Assembly (NCBI RefSeq): GCF_047126315.1
Contig: NZ_CP138953.1
Coordinates: forward strand, 2,170,001 to 2,234,000
Direction of reading: 5' to 3'
DNA: 64,000 bases
Source: Shimia sp022448905
GTDB taxonomy: Bacteria > Pseudomonadota > Alphaproteobacteria > Rhodobacterales > Rhodobacteraceae
Shown: positions 57,260 to 64,000 of the stretch, piece by piece
Layout: each line of letters opens with the position of its first letter
How positions within the stretch are numbered: the stretch's first letter is position 1
The notes under the pieces: model-generated
What the model saw: only the letters and a program-made list of their open reading frames with translations
Databases searched by the model: none
What the model was told of the DNA's origin: nothing
Position numbers and translations under genes: made by a program

Positions 57260-58180
57260 GTGGGACTGTCAGAGCAGACACACCCCAAAGTGGCGGTATT
57301 GATGGGCGGCCCCTCCGCAGAACGAGAGGTGTCACTGTCAACTGGGCGTGGATGCGCCGCTGCCCTTCGGGACGCAGGATTGGACGTTGTTGAGGTTGAT
57401 GCAGGCCCCGATGTGGTTGCGCGTCTTCAAGAGATCAAACCCGACGTTGTGTTTAATGCCCTGCATGGGCGTTGGGGCGAGGACGGCTGTGTGCAAGGTC
57501 TGCTCGAATGGCTGCGCATTCCTTACACGCATTCTGGCGTCCTGGCGTCGGCTCTTGCGATGGACAAGCAGCGCTCCAAAGACGTGTTCAAGCGGGCAGG
57601 TCTGCCGGTGATGGAGAGCGTGATTGCCGACAAGGCAGAGGTCACCACACGCCATGTGATGGAGCCGCCTTATGTGGTGAAACCCAATAACGAGGGCAGC
57701 TCGGTTGGCATCTATATTGTCAACGAGGGCGCCAACACGCCGCCGCAACTGGCGGAGACCATGCCTGATGAGGTGATGGTCGAAACCTTTGCGCCGGGGC
57801 GTGAAATGACCACCACTGTGATGGGCGACCAGGCGCTTGGCGTGACCGATATCATCACCGATGGCTGGTATGACTATGAGGCCAAATACGCCGAAGGTGG
57901 CTCCCGTCACGAGGTACCAGCTAATATTCCGCAAGAGATTTATGACGCCTGCATGGAGTATGCCGTGCGCGCGCATCAGGCTTTGGGCTGTCGCGGTGTG
58001 TCGCGCACAGACTTCCGCTGGGACGAGAGCCGAGGATTGGACGGTCTGATCATTCTGGAAGTGAACACCCAGCCGGGAATGACACCCACGTCGCTGAGCC
58101 CGGAGCAGGCCGAGTTGATTGGGATGTCCTTCTCTGACTTCTGTGTCTGGATGGTGGAGGATGCCTCATGCGATCGTTGA
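57260..58180 (+). CDS. ddl: D-alanine--D-alanine ligase
   Basis: Makes the D-Ala-D-Ala dipeptide used by MurF. The 306-residue ATP-grasp enzyme has 'KVAVLMGGPSAEREVSLSTG' at the N-terminus, 'PYVVKPNNEGSSVGI' as the ATP-binding lysine region, and 'DFRWDESRGLDGLIILEVNTQPGMTPTSL' with the metal ligands at the end. The start is GTG 57260 with GAGG 6 bases upstream. It overlaps ftsQ by 13 bases. The CtrA box and hairpin chain upstream make it the likely first gene of a ddl-ftsQ-ftsA unit. Confidence 0.96.
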   Translation: MGLSEQTHPKVAVLMGGPSAEREVSLSTGRGCAAALRDAGLDVVEVDAGPDVVARLQEIKPDVVFNALHGRWGEDGCVQGLLEWLRIPYTHSGVLASALAMDKQRSKDVFKRAGLPVMESVIADKAEVTTRHVMEPPYVVKPNNEGSSVGIYIVNEGANTPPQLAETMPDEVMVETFAPGREMTTTVMGDQALGVTDIITDGWYDYEAKYAEGGSRHEVPANIPQEIYDACMEYAVRAHQALGCRGVSRTDFRWDESRGLDGLIILEVNTQPGMTPTSLSPEQAELIGMSFSDFCVWMVEDASCDR

Positions 58181-59046
58181 CGGCAGGTCGCCGCGATAAC
58201 GCGCCGTCCCGGTGGGCCTACCGGTTTGAACGGTTGATGCTGACACCGCTGTTCCGTTTGTTTTTGCGGGTGGTGGTGCCGTTTGTGGTTGTGGCTGGAG
58301 CCGCAACGGTTTGGCTGTCTGATGCGGATCGGCGTGAGAGTTTGAACCTGGCAGTGAATGATTTGCGCCGTGAGATTGCTACGCGGCCCGAATTCATGGT
58401 GTCGGCGATGACCGTGGATGGTGCATCGCGGGGCACATCTGAAGACATCCGCGACCTTCTCTCGTTGAGTTTCCCAACCAGTTCTTTTGATTTGGACCTG
58501 CCGGCGATCCGTGAGCGTGTCGAAGAACTGCCCGCAATTGCCAGCGTGGCCGTGCGTGTGCGCCCGGGCGGTATTCTGGAGCTCAACGTGGCCGAGCGTA
58601 CGCCGGTTGTGGTGTGGCGCACCCATGAAGGGCTGACGCTGGTCGATCCGGAAGGCAACGTCACTGGCCCAGCCATTTCACGCGCGGCCCATGCGCAGAT
58701 GCCGTTGATCGCGGGCGAGGGAGCAGAACATCACGTGCAAGAAGCCCTGCGCCTGTTCTCGGCGGCAGCCCCTTTGGCGGACCGTGTGATTGGTCTGGTT
58801 CGCGTGGGAGAGCGGCGCTGGGATTTGGTGCTGGATCGTGGGCAACGGATCAAACTGCCGGAGCAAGGCGCTGTGGAGGCGCTGGACCGGGTGGTCGCGC
58901 TGAACCACGCCGAAGAGCTTTTGGAGCGGGACATCAAAGTGGTCGATATGCGTTTGGCACATCGGCCCACGGTACAACTAACAGAACAGGCCGTAGACGC
59001 CTGGTGGCAAGCCAGCCAGATGACGACAGGGACAGTGGGACAATGA
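58168..59046 (+). CDS. ftsQ: Cell division protein FtsQ
   Basis: Bitopic divisome protein linking FtsL/FtsB to early division proteins. The 292-residue protein has a cytosolic N-terminus, one membrane helix (about 31-50, 'LFLRVVVPFVVVAGAATVWL'), a POTRA domain ('FMVSAMTVDGASRGTSEDIRDLLSL') and the FtsQ beta domain ('IPAIASVAVRVRPGG'-like pattern 'LPAIASVAVRVRPGGIL', then 'ERTPVVVWRTHEGLTLVDPEG'). It overlaps ddl by 13 bases and ftsA by four (ATGA). Confidence 0.94.
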   Translation: MRSLTAGRRDNAPSRWAYRFERLMLTPLFRLFLRVVVPFVVVAGAATVWLSDADRRESLNLAVNDLRREIATRPEFMVSAMTVDGASRGTSEDIRDLLSLSFPTSSFDLDLPAIRERVEELPAIASVAVRVRPGGILELNVAERTPVVVWRTHEGLTLVDPEGNVTGPAISRAAHAQMPLIAGEGAEHHVQEALRLFSAAAPLADRVIGLVRVGERRWDLVLDRGQRIKLPEQGAVEALDRVVALNHAEELLERDIKVVDMRLAHRPTVQLTEQAVDAWWQASQMTTGTVGQ

Positions 59047-60377
59047 CAGAGCTTTATCAGAGCCAGCGCGCTATGCGCGCGATGCGCAAAACGGCGATGC
59101 AGCGCGGAGTGATTGCGGTTTTGGATGTGGGGACGTCCAAGATCGCCTGTCTGGTACTGCGATTTGACGGCACAGACCGGCTGGCAAGTGTCGAGGGCAT
59201 CGGCTCCATGGCGGGGCAGACCGGCTATCGTGTGATTGGCGCCAACACCATTATGTCCCGTGGTGTGAAATTTGGCGAAATTGACACCATGCAGGAAACA
59301 GAACGCGCCATTCGTACCGTGGTGCAGGCGGCGCAGAAGATGGCGAAGATCCGGGTAGACCATGTGATTGCCTGTTTTGCGGGTGCGGAGCCGCGTTCCT
59401 ATGGGTTGGACGGTCAAATCGATCTGGAAGGCCACACCGTTGACGATCAAGACGTGGCCCGTGTGCTGGCAGCCTGTGATGTGCCGGACTATGGCGCGGA
59501 CCGTGAGGTGCTGCATGCGCAACCGGTGAACTTTGCGCTCGACCACCGTTCAGGCCTCGGCGATCCACGCGGGCAGGTGGGGCAGACGCTGACAACTGAT
59601 ATGCACATGCTGACCGTGGACAAGGCGGCGGTGCAGAACCTAGTGCATTGTATCCGTCGGTGTGACTTGGAGCTCGCGGGTATTGCCTCTTCGGCGTATG
59701 TCTCTGGAATGTCGGCATTGGTGGAAGACGAGCAAGAGCTTGGCGCGGCCTGTATTGATATGGGCGGCGGGGCAACCAGCCTGTCGATCTTTATGAAGAA
59801 ACACATGATTTTTGCGGACACCGTGCGCATGGGCGGCGATCACGTGACTGGTGACATTTCGATGGGCCTGCAGGTGCCAACCGCCACGGCGGAGCGCATC
59901 AAGACCTTCTACGGTGGCGTTGTGGCCACTGGCATGGATGACCGCGACATGATCGAGCTGTCCGGGGACACCGGCGACTGGGAGCATGACCGTCGCACGG
60001 TGAGCCGGGCGGAGCTGATTGGCATCATGCGCCCCCGTGTGGAGGAAATCCTCGAAGAGGTGCGTGCGCGTCTGGATGCGGCGGGCTTTGAGCATCTGCC
60101 AAGCCAGCAAATTGTTTTGACCGGCGGCGGCAGTCAAATTCCGGGGCTCGACGGTTTGGCCTCCAAGATCCTGGGACAGCAAGTGCGCCTTGGGCGCCCT
60201 ATGCGGGTACATGGACTGCCGCAAGCAGCCACTGGTCCGGGCTTTGCCGCAACCGTGGGCATGTGCCTCTACGCAACACATCCGCAGGACGAATGGTGGG
60301 ACTTCGATCTGCCGGTGGATCGCTACAACACACGGCCGTTTGGGAAGGCCGTGCGGTGGTTCAAAGAGAATTGGTGA
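59043..60377 (+). CDS. ftsA: Cell division protein FtsA
   Basis: Actin-like ATPase that tethers FtsZ to the membrane. The 444-residue protein has the phosphate-1 motif 'AVLDVGTSKIACLVL', the FtsA-specific 1C domain, 'GAACIDMGGGATSLSIFM' as phosphate-2, and 'IVLTGGGSQIPGL' as the adenosine motif. The C-terminal 'NTRPFGKAVRWFKENW' is the amphipathic membrane-targeting helix. The start ATG 59043 overlaps the ftsQ stop. A 359-bp gap with a CtrA box separates it from ftsZ. Confidence 0.96.
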   Translation: MTELYQSQRAMRAMRKTAMQRGVIAVLDVGTSKIACLVLRFDGTDRLASVEGIGSMAGQTGYRVIGANTIMSRGVKFGEIDTMQETERAIRTVVQAAQKMAKIRVDHVIACFAGAEPRSYGLDGQIDLEGHTVDDQDVARVLAACDVPDYGADREVLHAQPVNFALDHRSGLGDPRGQVGQTLTTDMHMLTVDKAAVQNLVHCIRRCDLELAGIASSAYVSGMSALVEDEQELGAACIDMGGGATSLSIFMKKHMIFADTVRMGGDHVTGDISMGLQVPTATAERIKTFYGGVVATGMDDRDMIELSGDTGDWEHDRRTVSRAELIGIMRPRVEEILEEVRARLDAAGFEHLPSQQIVLTGGGSQIPGLDGLASKILGQQVRLGRPMRVHGLPQAATGPGFAATVGMCLYATHPQDEWWDFDLPVDRYNTRPFGKAVRWFKENW

Positions 60378-60736
60378 GAAAGGGGACGCAGACGCGTTTT
60401 TGGGGGTGACCTCTGATTAAGCCTTGGTTAAGTTCTGGATAACCGCGATCAAAACGTGGGTCCGGAGTGCCGAGCAGTGGTCTCCAAACATAAACATAGC
60501 AAACTCCTGCGGCGCCATTTGTGCCTTGGGTGGTCGTTTAGTGTTGTGTGACACTTGTCTTGCCCCGCAAAATCTGGCGGTTTCGGCAAGATGCCGCTAG
60601 TTTTCACATTTTTACCCCATATTTTGTGGCGAAATGCGCTTTTTGGGATGACGATTCTGGAAAGCCTGTTTAATAATGGTCCTGAGTAGGCAGAAAATAG
60701 CCCGCTGTGGCGGGTAAACAACAGGCGGACAGTTCT
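60378..60736. other. Long ftsA-ftsZ intergenic regulatory region
   Basis: These 359 bases have no supportable gene. They hold a perfect CtrA box (60417-60431), a hairpin around CTTGCC/GGCAAG (60559-60590), a GANTC site (60653-60657) and AT-rich promoter-like sequence TTTAATAAT near 60669-60677. This is consistent with ftsZ having its own cell-cycle promoter. Confidence 0.6.
60417..60431. promoter_or_regulatory. CtrA box upstream of ftsZ
   Basis: TTAA-GCCTTGG-TTAA is a perfect TTAA-N7-TTAA site, 40 bases past the ftsA stop and ~305 bases before the ftsZ start. In Caulobacter CtrA represses ftsZ through such a site. Confidence 0.65.
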
Positions 60737-62383
60737 ATGACATTGAATCTGACGATGCCCGACGAGGGTGATCTGAAGCCCCGCATCACCGTGTTTGGTG
60801 TTGGCGGTGCAGGTGGCAACGCGGTCAACAACATGATCGACAAAGAGCTTGAAGGCGTGGAGTTCGTGGTTGCGAACACCGACGCGCAGGCTCTTCAGCA
60901 GAGCAAATCTGAAAGCCGCGTGCAACTGGGCGTGAAGGTCACCGAAGGTCTGGGCGCTGGGGCACGCGCAACCGTTGGTGCAGCCGCTGCCGAAGAAAGC
61001 ATCGAGCAGATCGTGGATCACCTCGCAGGCGCACACATGTGCTTCATCACCGCCGGTATGGGCGGTGGCACTGGCACCGGTGCGGCACCAATCATTGCGC
61101 AGGCAGCGCGTGAGCTGGGTGTTCTGACCGTGGGTGTTGTGACCAAGCCGTTCCAATTCGAAGGCGCCAAGCGGATGCGCCAGGCCGAAGAGGGCGTGGA
61201 GCAGCTGCAGAAGATGGTCGACACGCTGATCATCATTCCAAACCAGAACCTGTTCCGCCTTGCCAACGAGAAAACCACCTTTACCGAAGCCTTCTCCATG
61301 GCCGACGACGTTCTGTATCAAGGCGTGAAAGGTGTGACCGACCTGATGGTCCGTCCGGGCCTGATCAACCTCGACTTCGCAGACGTACGGGCTGTGATGG
61401 ACGAGATGGGCAAAGCGATGATGGGCACTGGCGAAGCCGACGGTGAAGATCGCGCGATCCAGGCGGCAGAGAAGGCGATTGCCAACCCGCTGCTGGACGA
61501 GATCTCCCTGCGCGGAGCCAAAGGTGTCCTGATCAACATCACCGGCGGTCACGACCTGACCCTGTTCGAACTGGACGAAGCGGCCAACCGCATTCGCGAA
61601 GAAGTTGATGCGGACGCCAACATCATAGTGGGCTCCACCATGGACGAAACGCTGGACGGCGGCATGCGTGTGTCCGTTGTGGCGACAGGTATCGATGCGG
61701 CGGAAACCACCTCCGCAATGCCTCTGCCGCGCCGTTCCATGCGTGAGCCACTGACCACGACGCCAACCATTGAAACCGCACAGCAGACCCCTGTTGTGGA
61801 ACAGGCGGCTCCGGCTCCTGCGGTTGAGGCGGCCCCGGAAGTGGCAGCATCCGAGCCGTCTCTGTTTGCGCAGATGGACACCCAGCAGGCCGCGGCTCAG
61901 GAACAGATGGAAGACATCTTCGAAGAGGAAGCGCCAGCTGTTGCAGCCGCGCCAACCTTTGATGCCGCGTCTGCCGGTGCCGATGTACCACCACCTGCGT
62001 ATCAGCCAACTCCGGCACAAGCAGTGCAGCCTGAGATGTTCGAAGAAGAGCCTCAGGGATTCGTGGCCCCTCAGCGTCCAGCACCAGGTACGCCTACGCC
62101 GCAGCTGATGCAGCGTCTGCAAGCCGCGGTGGAAAAGGCGCCAGCCGCTCCGGCCCGTCCGGCAGCCCCTGCGCCTGAGCCACGTGCAGAAGAGCGTCCT
62201 CGCTTTGGCATCAACTCGCTGATCAACAAGATGACCGGCCACGGTGCAGAGCAAGGTGCCGCGCCAGCAGCACAACCTGTGCGTCAGCAGCCGGCGGTTC
62301 AAAGCCATGAGCCAGCCGAGCAGATGGATGAAGATCAGGAGCGGATTGAAATCCCAGCCTTCCTGCGCCGTCAAGCGAACTGA
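60737..62383 (+). CDS. ftsZ: Cell division protein FtsZ
   Basis: Tubulin-like GTPase forming the division ring. From ATG 60737 it has 548 residues. The GTP loop is 'GGGTGTG' at 109-115, preceded by 'VGGAGGNAVNNM'. The T7 region 'NLDFADVRAVM' contributes the catalytic aspartate. After the globular part (~320 residues) comes a long linker of about 210 residues rich in Ala, Pro and Glu, and the conserved C-terminal peptide 'IEIPAFLRRQAN' that binds FtsA. The frame is open to GTG 60707. The long linker is usual for Rhodobacterales. Two terminators follow. Confidence 0.97.
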   Translation: MTLNLTMPDEGDLKPRITVFGVGGAGGNAVNNMIDKELEGVEFVVANTDAQALQQSKSESRVQLGVKVTEGLGAGARATVGAAAAEESIEQIVDHLAGAHMCFITAGMGGGTGTGAAPIIAQAARELGVLTVGVVTKPFQFEGAKRMRQAEEGVEQLQKMVDTLIIIPNQNLFRLANEKTTFTEAFSMADDVLYQGVKGVTDLMVRPGLINLDFADVRAVMDEMGKAMMGTGEADGEDRAIQAAEKAIANPLLDEISLRGAKGVLINITGGHDLTLFELDEAANRIREEVDADANIIVGSTMDETLDGGMRVSVVATGIDAAETTSAMPLPRRSMREPLTTTPTIETAQQTPVVEQAAPAPAVEAAPEVAASEPSLFAQMDTQQAAAQEQMEDIFEEEAPAVAAAPTFDAASAGADVPPPAYQPTPAQAVQPEMFEEEPQGFVAPQRPAPGTPTPQLMQRLQAAVEKAPAAPARPAAPAPEPRAEERPRFGINSLINKMTGHGAEQGAAPAAQPVRQQPAVQSHEPAEQMDEDQERIEIPAFLRRQAN

Positions 62384-62407
62384 TTTATTTGTGAAATACC
62401 TGTGAAG

Positions 62408-62433
62408 AGGCCGCCCAGTGGGGCGGCCTTTTT
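62408..62433 (+). terminator. Rho-independent terminator after ftsZ (first)
   Basis: A perfect 9-bp stem AGGCCGCCC-AGTG-GGGCGGCCT is followed by TTTTT, 24 bases past the ftsZ stop. Confidence 0.88.
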
Positions 62434-62453
62434 CTATTATAAAACAAAGGAAT

Positions 62454-62475
62454 ACCCCGTTGTGCGCGGGGTTTT
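62454..62475 (+). terminator. Second terminator-like hairpin before lpxC
   Basis: A 6-bp stem ACCCCG/CGGGGT with a 7-base loop is followed by TTTT (62472-62475), 20 bases after the first terminator. Together they would isolate lpxC from ftsZ. Confidence 0.6.
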
Positions 62476-62593
62476 GCCGATTTGTTACAGCGATGTTTCA
62501 TACCGTTACAAAGCTTTATTTGAGGTGACGGGGCAAAGCGCCTACCTCACTATTGCGGCCAATGGGGTGTGCCGCGTCACTTTGGGGACACCA

Positions 62594-63517
62594 GTGCAAG
62601 CTACGCTTAAGACACCAGTTCATTTTCAGGGCACAGGCCTTCATTCGGGCGCAACTGTGCACCTGACCGTACGGCCAGCCTCCACCGATTATGGAATCTG
62701 GTTCAAGCGCACCGACGTATTGTTGGGCGATGCCATGATCCCCGCCCGTTGGGATGTGGTTGAGCAAACCGCGCTTTGCACCCGCATCAAGAACGAGGCT
62801 GGTGTCAGCGTTTCCACTATCGAGCATCTGATGGCGGCTCTTGCCGGCTGTGGCATCCACAATGCTTTGATCGAGATTGATGCGCCGGAAGTGCCAATTC
62901 TGGACGGCAGCTCTGCGGATTTTGTGCATGGTTTCTTGAAGGCGGGCATCGTGAAGCAGGGCGCGCCGGTCTGGGCGGTCGAAGTTTTGAAGCCTGTCTC
63001 CGTAACACGCGGTGAGGCCACTGCGACGCTTGTGCCTGCGGATGAAATGCGCATCGACTTCCACATCGACTTTGAGGACGAGGCGATTGGTCAGCAGACC
63101 AAAGAGCTTAACCTCGCCAACGGCAGCTTTATTCGTGAGCTGTGCAACAGCCGCACCTTCTGCCGTCAGGCAGATGTGGAGGCGATGCAGGCCAACGGTT
63201 TGGCGCTTGGCGGCGATCCCACCGAAAACGCGGTGGTGTTCAACGGTGCCGATGTTCAGGCCAAAGGTGGTCTGCGCCATGCGGATGAGCCCGTGCGCCA
63301 CAAAATGCTGGACGCGATGGGCGATCTCTATCTCGCCGGTGCGCCACTGTTGGCACACTATCAGGGCCACCGCGCCGGTCACTCGCTGACAAACGCCCTG
63401 CTGCGCGAGCTTTTCTCTCACCCTGACAATTGGCGTTTGGTGGAATGTGATGCTGCGCAGGCAGCACGTCTGCCCGGCGCTGGTGTACATATGGGCGAAT
63501 TTCCAGCCGTTGCCTAA
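62594..63517 (+). CDS. lpxC: UDP-3-O-acyl-N-acetylglucosamine deacetylase LpxC
   Basis: Committed zinc deacetylase of lipid A synthesis. From GTG 62594 it has 307 residues, with GGGGA upstream; the homology start 'MQATLKTPVHFQGTGLHSG' fixes this choice, although the frame is open back through the ftsZ terminators. Zinc ligands are His78 in 'TIEHLMAALAG', and His236 and Asp240 in 'HKMLDAMGDL'. The catalytic His263 lies in 'GHRAGHSLTN'. The leader has two GTTACA copies 21 bases apart (62484 and 62505), possible regulator half-sites. Confidence 0.96.
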   Translation: MQATLKTPVHFQGTGLHSGATVHLTVRPASTDYGIWFKRTDVLLGDAMIPARWDVVEQTALCTRIKNEAGVSVSTIEHLMAALAGCGIHNALIEIDAPEVPILDGSSADFVHGFLKAGIVKQGAPVWAVEVLKPVSVTRGEATATLVPADEMRIDFHIDFEDEAIGQQTKELNLANGSFIRELCNSRTFCRQADVEAMQANGLALGGDPTENAVVFNGADVQAKGGLRHADEPVRHKMLDAMGDLYLAGAPLLAHYQGHRAGHSLTNALLRELFSHPDNWRLVECDAAQAARLPGAGVHMGEFPAVA

Positions 63518-63624
63518 ACCCGGATCGTAACAAATCCGTCCAAAGGCGTTTTGCCCCGCAAAATTCTATGCTAACAACGTGTGAAAGATGGGGCGACCCC
63601 CGCAGGGAGCAGAAGGTAAGCACT

Positions 63625-64000
63625 ATGTCAGGCATCGGAGCGCGCACCCGCCTTTTTGGTTCGGTTCTGGCTTTGTCCTTTGTTGTGGCTTGTTCCGACA
63701 ACAGCACCAGCGACGCCCGCCGTGGCTTGGTCGATATGGAGCAGTTCACCCCCGAGCAGATTTTTGAGCGCGGCGAGTTCGAAATGGCGCGGAACCGGGG
63801 CACCGATGCCGCTTTCTTCTTCTCCGAAATTGAACGGCTTTATCCCTATAGTGAATTGGCCAAGCGGTCCTTGGTGATGCAGGCCTTTGCTTATCATTCT
63901 GACGGGGCATATCCCGAGGCGCGGGCGGCTGCACAGCGTTATATTGATTTTTACCCCGCGGATGATGATGCGGCGTATGCCCAGTATCTGCTGGCGCTCA
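63625..64000 (+). CDS. bamD: Outer membrane assembly lipoprotein BamD, N-terminal part (3' end outside window)
   Basis: Lipoprotein of the BAM complex that inserts beta-barrel proteins into the outer membrane. Only the first 125 codons are present. A lipoprotein signal peptide ends in the lipobox 'VVAC' with Cys23 as the acylated residue. TPR repeats begin with 'TPEQIFERGEFEMARNRGTDAAFFFSEIERLYPYSELAKRSLVMQAFAYHSDGAYPEA', the pattern of the first BamD repeats. lpxC-bamD is the usual alphaproteobacterial order after ftsZ. The frame is open to the window edge. Confidence 0.92.
   Translation, partial: MSGIGARTRLFGSVLALSFVVACSDNSTSDARRGLVDMEQFTPEQIFERGEFEMARNRGTDAAFFFSEIERLYPYSELAKRSLVMQAFAYHSDGAYPEARAAAQRYIDFYPADDDAAYAQYLLAL

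Noticed and set aside
60449..62374. 641-codon open frame on the minus strand opposite ftsZ
   Set aside because: Low-complexity Arg/Trp/Leu/Cys-rich translation that mirrors the Ala/Pro-rich FtsZ linker; no independent support.
62402..62593. N-terminal extension of lpxC
   Set aside because: It would translate through two terminator hairpins. LpxC homology begins at GTG 62594, which has its own ribosome site.
1..64000. CRISPR array, prophage, insertion sequence, tRNA or rRNA
   Set aside because: I looked for spaced direct repeats, transposase or integrase motifs and tRNA cloverleaf ends and saw none.

Overview
The window comes from a member of the Rhodobacterales (family Rhodobacteraceae, most like the marine Roseobacter group). 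Three things support this: high-GC alphaproteobacterial proteins throughout; a split aa3-oxidase locus (ctaC-ctaB-ctaG-ctaE-SURF1 without ctaD); and a division/cell-wall (dcw) cluster ordered mraZ-rsmH-ftsL-ftsI-murE-murF-mraY-murD-ftsW-murG-murC-murB-ddl-ftsQ-ftsA-ftsZ-lpxC-bamD. Three copies of a 'CCCC(A/G)GGATA(T/C)TTG' intergenic element are also present. I see no rRNA, tRNA, CRISPR array, transposase or prophage gene.

Layout. 1-3.1 kb: the 3' end of an FAD-dependent oxidoreductase, a 3-oxoacid CoA-transferase pair, and a divergent VOC/TetR pair. 3.1-9.0 kb: topA, a small secreted protein, dprA and tldD. 9.2-13.4 kb: cytochrome c oxidase subunits II and III with their assembly factors. 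13.4-16.7 kb: thrC, an M16 protease and a RimJ-like acetyltransferase in a tightly coupled run. 16.8-34.7 kb: mostly single housekeeping or accessory genes (MBL-fold hydrolase, FAD-linked dehydrogenase, apt, LysE exporter, mtnP, SulP transporter, AEC permease, acetyltransferases, flavin reductase, EcsC-like protein, ptsP, lysC, SDR, DUF1178, Nudix). 34.7-64.0 kb: the dcw cluster, running off the right edge inside bamD.

The dcw genes overlap heavily (mostly ATGA/TGATG junctions) and would make meso-DAP peptidoglycan precursors, the divisome and LpxC as one programme. The cluster is interrupted three times. A sulfotransferase-like gene of lower GC sits between mraY and murD. A 5.7-kb block sits between murD and ftsW, holding hpf, a small membrane protein, a BaiN-type flavoprotein, an ECF sigma/anti-sigma pair, and a molybdenum sulfite dehydrogenase with a fused di-heme cytochrome c. 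Three small membrane proteins sit between murC and murB.

The regulatory DNA is unusually readable. Perfect TTAA-N7-TTAA (CtrA) boxes stand upstream of ddl-ftsQ-ftsA and upstream of ftsZ, with a one-mismatch version upstream of dprA. Perfect FNR boxes stand upstream of ctaC/tldD and of hpf. TGGGN repeats at helical spacing (MraZ boxes) fill the region upstream of mraZ, and a strong hairpin precedes its start. A chain of about seven small hairpins fills the murB-ddl gap. Strong candidates for new biology are the sulfotransferase in the dcw cluster, the hairpin chain, the extended MraZ-box array and a candidate structured RNA at 28.9-29.0 kb.
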